A stretch of DNA of 64,000 nt from Ruminococcus sp. FMBCY1. Lineage in GTDB: Bacteria > Bacillota > Clostridia > Oscillospirales > Acutalibacteraceae. The notes below the pieces were generated by a model that saw only the letters and a list, made by a program, of their open reading frames with translations, was not told the DNA's origin and ran no database searches. Positions 59,536 to 64,000 of the stretch are shown one piece after another (positions within the stretch are counted from its first letter, which is position 1; each line of letters opens with the position of its first letter). A program made the position numbers and the translations under genes. The DNA lies in contig NZ_CP074197.1 of the NCBI RefSeq assembly GCF_023921805.1, forward strand, positions 2,046,001-2,110,000, given 5' to 3'.

Positions 59536-60621
59536 ATGTCAAACAGATTATTCCAGGGTATTGTTCACCAGATGAAAGATGCAATTGACAGAACAATAGG
59601 CGTTATTGACGAAACTTCTGTTGTTATAGCTTGTTCAGAGCTCGGCAAAATCGGTGAGGTAAACGAAAGCGTAAATTCAGAAACCTTAAGTTCAACAGCT
59701 CCTTTTGTAATCAACGGCTATACATATAAGTCATTTGGCAGCAACGCTAAGTATGATTACGCTGTATTTGTACAGGGTACAGATGAGTATGCTCAGAAGT
59801 ACGCACAGCTACTTTCTGTTTCTTTTGCAAGCATTAAGCAGTATTATGACGAGAAATATGACCGTTCAAACTTTATTAAGAATGTAATTCTCGACAACAT
59901 TCTTCCGGGCGATATCTATCTTAAGGCAAGAGAACTTCACTTTAACAGCGAAGTTTCAAGAGTTTGTCTTCTTATCAAAATCGTTTCAAAAACAGATGTT
60001 TCTGCATACGATATTATTCAGAATCTTTTCCCGGACAAGTCAAAGGACTTTGTTATCAATATTAATGAGTACGAAATTGCACTCGTAAAAGAGATTAAGG
60101 CGGATACAGAGAGCCGTGACCTTGAAAAGCTTGCAAGCTCTATTTCAGACACACTTTCAAGTGAATTCTACACCCACTGCGTTGTAGGTATAGGTACAAC
60201 GGTAACAGGTATTAAGGACCTTGCCCGTTCATTTAAAGAAGCACAGAGCGCACTTGAGGTTGCAAAGGTATTTGATACAGAGCGTACAATAGTAAGCTAT
60301 GATAACCTCGGTATTGCCCGTCTTATCTATCAGCTTCCAACAACTCTTTGTGAAATGTTCTTAAAGGAAGTTTTCAAGCGTGGTTCAATCGAGAGTCTCG
60401 ACCAGGAAACACTCTTTACAATTCAGCGTTTCTTTGAAAACAACCTCAATGTTTCTGAAACATCAAGAAAACTTTTTGTTCACAGAAATACACTTGTTTA
60501 CAGACTTGAAAAAATTAAGAAACTTACAGGTCTTGACCTTCGTGAATTTGAGGACGCTATCGTATTTAAGGTAGCTCTTATGGTTAAAAAATACCTTAAC
60601 GCAAGTCCTGCAAAGTATTGA
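59536..60621 (+). CDS. PucR/CdaR-type transcription regulator
   Basis: This 361-residue protein has a C-terminal helix-turn-helix typical of the PucR family (FFENNLNVSETSRKLFVHRN, then LVYRLEKIKKLTGLDLR, about residues 305-350). A GGDEF-like central domain precedes it (SSEFYTHCVVGIGTTVTGIK, AQSALEVAKVFDTERTIVSY), and the N-terminal ~120 residues may sense a ligand. ATG 59536 has AGAGGT well placed. It stands alone; targets may include neighbouring sugar or envelope genes, but this is inference. Confidence 0.85.
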   Translation: MSNRLFQGIVHQMKDAIDRTIGVIDETSVVIACSELGKIGEVNESVNSETLSSTAPFVINGYTYKSFGSNAKYDYAVFVQGTDEYAQKYAQLLSVSFASIKQYYDEKYDRSNFIKNVILDNILPGDIYLKARELHFNSEVSRVCLLIKIVSKTDVSAYDIIQNLFPDKSKDFVININEYEIALVKEIKADTESRDLEKLASSISDTLSSEFYTHCVVGIGTTVTGIKDLARSFKEAQSALEVAKVFDTERTIVSYDNLGIARLIYQLPTTLCEMFLKEVFKRGSIESLDQETLFTIQRFFENNLNVSETSRKLFVHRNTLVYRLEKIKKLTGLDLREFEDAIVFKVALMVKKYLNASPAKY

Positions 60622-60642
60622 TTGAGTGAATTTAATATGGCT

Positions 60643-60678
60643 CTGCACTGCCGATTTTTCGGTAGTGCAGGCCATTTT
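60643..60678 (+). terminator. Terminator after the PucR-type gene
   Basis: CTGCACTGCCGA pairs with TCGGTAGTGCAG (one mismatch), then GCCATTTT. Confidence 0.75.
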
Positions 60679-60695
60679 GACTTTTTAGAATTAAC

Positions 60696-60725
60696 TTGTC
60701 AAAATATTACAAAATATTGTATTAT
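60696..60725 (+). promoter_or_regulatory. Predicted ftsEX promoter
   Basis: TTGTCA (60696-60701) and TATTAT (60720-60725) with an 18-bp spacer. Confidence 0.45.
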
Positions 60726-60777
60726 ATAACGCAAAATATACAGAATAAGTGTGTATTTTGTAATAAAGGTGAAATTT

Positions 60778-61560
60778 ATGATAGATTTTAACAATGTATC
60801 TAAAACCTATCCGAATGGCACTCATGCGCTTTATGATGTTTCTATACATATAGACAAGGGCGAGTTTGCTTTTATAGTAGGTGCGTCCGGAGCAGGTAAA
60901 AGTACGTTTTTAAAACTGATTATGCACGAGGAAACTCCGTCGTCAGGTGAAATAATCGTGAATAATCTTAATATAACAAAAATGCGTCGCAGAAAAGTTC
61001 CGTATCTTCGTCGTCATATGGGTATTGTATTTCAGGACTTCAGACTGATAGATAAGATGAATGTCTTTGACAATGTAGCTTTTGCAATGAGAGCAATCGG
61101 AGCGAGCGCATCATCAATTAAAAAACGAGTTCCGTACATTCTTGAGCTTGTCGGACTAAAAAATAAAATGAAAAACAAGCCAAGTGAGCTTTCGGGCGGT
61201 GAGCAGCAGCGTGTCAGCCTTGCAAGAGCATTGGTAAATAATCCTGAAATTATCATTGCCGATGAGCCGACAGGTAATGTTGACCCTGAAATGTCACATG
61301 ATATTATTCAACTTTTGAGTGAAATTAACGATATGGGTACAACTGTACTTGTTGTTACTCACGAACACGAACTTGTAAGACAGTTTAACAAGCGTGTAAT
61401 TGTAATTGACCACGGCAGAGTAAAGAGCGACACTAAAAATCCCGAAGCTGCACTTGCATATGATGCGCAGTATGAGGATATTGACGAAATTATTGAGGGT
61501 ATTGCCCTTAACAAAGAAACAAAAGAAAACTTTGTTGACAACGATGTCGTTCCAGACTAA
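60778..61560 (+). CDS. ftsE: Cell division ATP-binding protein FtsE
   Basis: This 260-residue ABC ATPase works with FtsX at the division site to activate a peptidoglycan hydrolase. Walker A is VGASGAGKSTFLK, signature LSGGEQQRVSLARALV, Walker B IIIADEPTGNVDP. A C-terminal acidic extension (about 228-260) is longer than in E. coli FtsE. ATG 60778 follows AAAGGTGA. ftsX starts 17 bp after its stop. Confidence 0.95.
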   Translation: MIDFNNVSKTYPNGTHALYDVSIHIDKGEFAFIVGASGAGKSTFLKLIMHEETPSSGEIIVNNLNITKMRRRKVPYLRRHMGIVFQDFRLIDKMNVFDNVAFAMRAIGASASSIKKRVPYILELVGLKNKMKNKPSELSGGEQQRVSLARALVNNPEIIIADEPTGNVDPEMSHDIIQLLSEINDMGTTVLVVTHEHELVRQFNKRVIVIDHGRVKSDTKNPEAALAYDAQYEDIDEIIEGIALNKETKENFVDNDVVPD

Positions 61561-61577
61561 AAAGAAAGGAACATAAT

Positions 61578-62477
61578 ATGAGTGGCTTTGGCTATTTAAT
61601 AAGAGAAGGTTTCAGAAGTATATGGAGCAACCGAATTATGAGTATTGCTTCGATATGCGTTCTTGTAAGCTGTCTTGTGCTTACAGGTGCGGCTGAACTT
61701 ATTTCGGTAAACATAGAAAAGGAAGTTGACTCTGTGGGAAAAACCAATGAAACAACCGTTTACATCAAGGACGGAGCATCTGACCTTGAGGCGGTTTACA
61801 TTGGCAAAAACCTTGAGAAACTTGATAATATTACCTCTGTAAGATTTTACCCGAAGGAAGATGCAATCAACGAATTTAAAGATTCACTTCCGGAAGCTGT
61901 ATTTGAAAATGTAAACGGCGACAACAACCCGTTGCCCGATGCATATATAATTGCAATGGACGATTTGTCAAAGTACGACCAAACTATTGACGCAATTTTA
62001 AAGGTTGACGGTGTTGATTCTATCAACAACCGCAGTGAGCTTGCGAGAAAACTTACCGATATAAGCAATCTTGTGAGCTACATAAGTCTTGCGATAGTTG
62101 TTGCACTTACGATTATTTCTCTGTTTATCATTGCAAATACAATCAGAACAACAATGTATTCAAGACGATTTGAGATAAGTATTATGAAGTCTGTCGGCGC
62201 AACCAATGCTTTTGTTCGACTGCCGTTTGTAGTCGAGGGTATGGTTCTCGGTTTTATTTCAGCCATTATCGGTACAGGCGTACTTTATGTGGTATATGAA
62301 GGCGTAATGTCGGCAGTAAATTCATTTGTAAAAATTTCCACTATTCCGTTCTCGGATGTTTATCTGCAGGTTGGCGGTATATTTATTGTTGCAGGTGTGG
62401 TTATCGGTGCATTCGGCAGCTTTATTTCAATGCGTAAGTATCTGAAGATGGAAGGAAACGAAATTCTCGGCTGGTAA
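61578..62477 (+). CDS. ftsX: Cell division protein FtsX
   Basis: This 299-residue membrane protein has an N-terminal helix (about 20-42), a large extracellular loop (about 43-165, including VRFYPKEDAINEFKDSLPEA), and three more helices from about 168, with KSVGATNAFVRLPFVVEG between two. The outer loop binds and activates the hydrolase encoded next. AAGAAAGGA lies before the ATG. Confidence 0.95.
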   Translation: MSGFGYLIREGFRSIWSNRIMSIASICVLVSCLVLTGAAELISVNIEKEVDSVGKTNETTVYIKDGASDLEAVYIGKNLEKLDNITSVRFYPKEDAINEFKDSLPEAVFENVNGDNNPLPDAYIIAMDDLSKYDQTIDAILKVDGVDSINNRSELARKLTDISNLVSYISLAIVVALTIISLFIIANTIRTTMYSRRFEISIMKSVGATNAFVRLPFVVEGMVLGFISAIIGTGVLYVVYEGVMSAVNSFVKISTIPFSDVYLQVGGIFIVAGVVIGAFGSFISMRKYLKMEGNEILGW

Positions 62478-62496
62478 TAACAAAGGAGTATATTTA

Positions 62497-63825
62497 ATGC
62501 GAATTTCTAAAAAAAGATTCAAAGCAGTGCTTTGTGCAATTCTCAGTATGTGTATTTTTGCATATTCGGCTTATCCTGTATTTGCTGAGGAGCAGGCTGC
62601 ACAAGAGGCATCAACTGAGCAAACTCAGGCAACCACTATTGATCCTAACGATATTGACGCACTTGAGAACAGAAGACAGGAACTTCAGGCTCAGAGCGAT
62701 AAATATCAGCAAATTCTTGAAAAAACAAAAGAAAATATTGCAGATCAGGAAGAATATGTTAATGCGCTTGTAAGCAAGGTGCAGGTTCTCGACGATAAAA
62801 TCGAACTCAGCCATCAGAGCATTAATGAGCTTAACGGCAAAATTCAGGACAAGCAGACAGCTATTGATAACGCTAATAAGAGCATTGAAAATCAGATGAA
62901 TACTCTCCGCAACAGACTCAGAAATATTTATATGGCAGGCAATACAACTGACCTTGAAATTATTTTCGGAGCAAAGAGCTTTTCTGATTTTCTTGATAAA
63001 ATGGAGCTTGTAGAGGCACTCTCTGATTACGATAATAATCTTATCAATTCAATTAAGGGCGACCTTGAGAATATTTCTAAAGAAAAGGCAGAACTTGAAA
63101 AGGATATGGATTCACTCGAGGCAGAAGAGGCAAGCCTTGAAAGCGACCAGCAGGAGCTTAACAAAATTCTTGAAGAGAATAAAGAACTTTTGGCAGGACT
63201 TTATAAGACAAGCGATAAGGCGACAAGCGAAATCCAGAACGGCGCACTTGAAAGTGATGATATAGAAAAGGCTATTTCTAATTATTACGCTGAAAAGGCA
63301 AGACTTGAGGCAGAGCGTGCCGAGCAGGAAAGAAATAATAATTCAAACAGCGGTGGCTCATCAAGCGGCACTGTTCACGATGACCTTGAGGTTTCACCGT
63401 CAGGCTTTGTATGGCCTTGCCCGGGCTATTACTATCTTACTTCCGAATGGAACGAGGACAGAGGCTCTTATAACCACGGTGCAATTGATATAGCAGACTC
63501 AGGAATTATGGGAGCGGATGTTGTTGCCGCAAAAGAAGGCGTAGTAATTGATTCTTACAACGGTTGTTATCACAACTGGGGTAAAGACGGTTCATGCGGT
63601 TGCGGCGGCGGTTACGGCAACTATGTAATGATTGCTCATGACGGCGGTAAGATGACTGTTTACGGTCATCTCTCCACAACTATGGTTTATACGGGTCAGC
63701 ATGTATATCAGGGACAAGTTATCGGCTTTGTAGGTTCTACAGGTCATTCAACAGGTGCCCACCTTCACTTTGAAACAAGATTGAACGGTGTAAAATATAA
63801 CCCAATGACAGAATATCAATCATAA
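62497..63825 (+). CDS. Secreted M23 peptidase / murein hydrolase activator (EnvC-like)
   Basis: This 442-residue exported protein has a signal peptide (about 1-30, VFAEEQ), a long coiled coil (about 50-270), a Ser/Gly linker and an M23 LytM domain (about 305-440). The zinc ligands His and Asp are in YNHGAIDIAD, and the HLH motif is in TGAHLHFET. An intact metal site suggests it is itself an endopeptidase. It follows ftsEX, whose outer loop probably controls it, as with EnvC and PcsB. An insertion CYHNWGKDGSCGCGGGYGN lies in the catalytic domain. Confidence 0.93.
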   Translation: MRISKKRFKAVLCAILSMCIFAYSAYPVFAEEQAAQEASTEQTQATTIDPNDIDALENRRQELQAQSDKYQQILEKTKENIADQEEYVNALVSKVQVLDDKIELSHQSINELNGKIQDKQTAIDNANKSIENQMNTLRNRLRNIYMAGNTTDLEIIFGAKSFSDFLDKMELVEALSDYDNNLINSIKGDLENISKEKAELEKDMDSLEAEEASLESDQQELNKILEENKELLAGLYKTSDKATSEIQNGALESDDIEKAISNYYAEKARLEAERAEQERNNNSNSGGSSSGTVHDDLEVSPSGFVWPCPGYYYLTSEWNEDRGSYNHGAIDIADSGIMGADVVAAKEGVVIDSYNGCYHNWGKDGSCGCGGGYGNYVMIAHDGGKMTVYGHLSTTMVYTGQHVYQGQVIGFVGSTGHSTGAHLHFETRLNGVKYNPMTEYQS

Positions 63826-63840
63826 TTAATAATTAAAATT

Positions 63841-63887
63841 AATCCCTTTGCATATACTTTATAAAAAGTTATGCGGAGGGATTTTTT
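63841..63887 (+). terminator. Terminator-like hairpin containing the next gene's ribosome site
   Basis: AATCCCTTTGCATA pairs with TATGCGGAGGGATT (two mismatches) and leads into six T's. GCGGAGGG, in the 3' arm, is also the ribosome site of ATG 63888. Confidence 0.6.
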
Positions 63888-64000
63888 ATGCTTACGGCAC
63901 TGACTGTTAAAAAGCACGAACGAAGAAAAGGAATGAAAGGTTTAGTTGACAGACTTAAGCGTGACAGAGCGGTAGTACAGGTGAAAAGAGCAAGAGGTGT
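63888..64000 (+). CDS. Start of an unidentified gene (partial)
   Basis: An open frame from ATG 63888 runs off the right edge after 37 codons, beginning MLTALTVKKHERRKGMKGL. The visible part is strongly basic. The ATG has GGAGGG seven bases before it, within a terminator-like hairpin. The function cannot be judged from this fragment. Confidence 0.5.
   Translation, partial: MLTALTVKKHERRKGMKGLVDRLKRDRAVVQVKRARG

Overview
The window reads as a low-GC, spore-forming Firmicute, most likely a gut Ruminococcus-type clostridium (Oscillospiraceae). The grounds are sporulation genes (spmAB and the spoIIA operon with sigF), a broken dockerin gene, a maltodextrin/alpha-amylase locus and a tryptophan T-box leader. 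The genus is inference. No rRNA, tRNA or CRISPR array was found.

1-11.4 kb is the right part of a prophage, all on the plus strand: end of an unknown gene, lipoprotein, small Cys-rich protein, tape measure, distal tail protein, tail-associated protein, small ORF, BppU-like baseplate protein with a duplicated module, GH25 endolysin, two small phage proteins, r1t-type holin, Dam-like methylase and a small HTH regulator ending at a strong terminator. 11.4-12.1 kb is a junction with an ISL3-like end remnant, a small repeat and a frameshifted gene.

12-20 kb holds a murE paralogue (minus), then a maltodextrin ABC transporter (binding lipoprotein and two permeases, no ATPase) and a GH13 amylase lipoprotein. 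The probable ATPase (MsmK/UgpC type) is at 57.5 kb. 20-27 kb is a T-box controlled trpEGDCBA operon without trpF, with a sir2 gene joined to its end. 27-29.7 kb has spmAB, an AbrB-type regulator and a 430-bp hairpin-rich repeat. 29.8-37.7 kb is a minus-strand aromatic amino acid cluster, aroE-aroK-aroF-tyrA-aroB-aroA-aroC-pheA, lacking only 3-dehydroquinate dehydratase. Together the trp and aro blocks encode nearly the whole route to Phe, Tyr and Trp.

37.9-48 kb: acpP, a complete ISL3-family IS with 8-bp target duplication, proS, metA, an sdpR/sdpI-like pair, spoIIAA-AB-sigF, a HAD phosphatase divergent from a 2-hydroxyacid dehydrogenase, an HD phosphohydrolase and a YoaK-like membrane protein. 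48-57.3 kb: dockerin pseudogene, mgtE with a leader ORF overlapping a terminator, membrane proteins of unknown role, an FkbM methyltransferase, ychF, a hotdog thioesterase, a HAD phosphatase, a DUF4830 protein and an rsuA-type pseudouridine synthase. 57.5-64 kb: the sugar ABC ATPase, a second full copy of the 430-bp repeat, a PucR-type regulator, ftsE-ftsX with a secreted M23 peptidase (division hydrolase module), and the start of one more gene.

The most notable non-coding features are the mgtE leader (31-codon ORF, terminator, alternative pairing), the dispersed two-fold symmetric repeat with compensatory stem changes, the interleaved inverted repeats between the maltodextrin-binding and permease genes, and a double palindrome over the aroF promoter.
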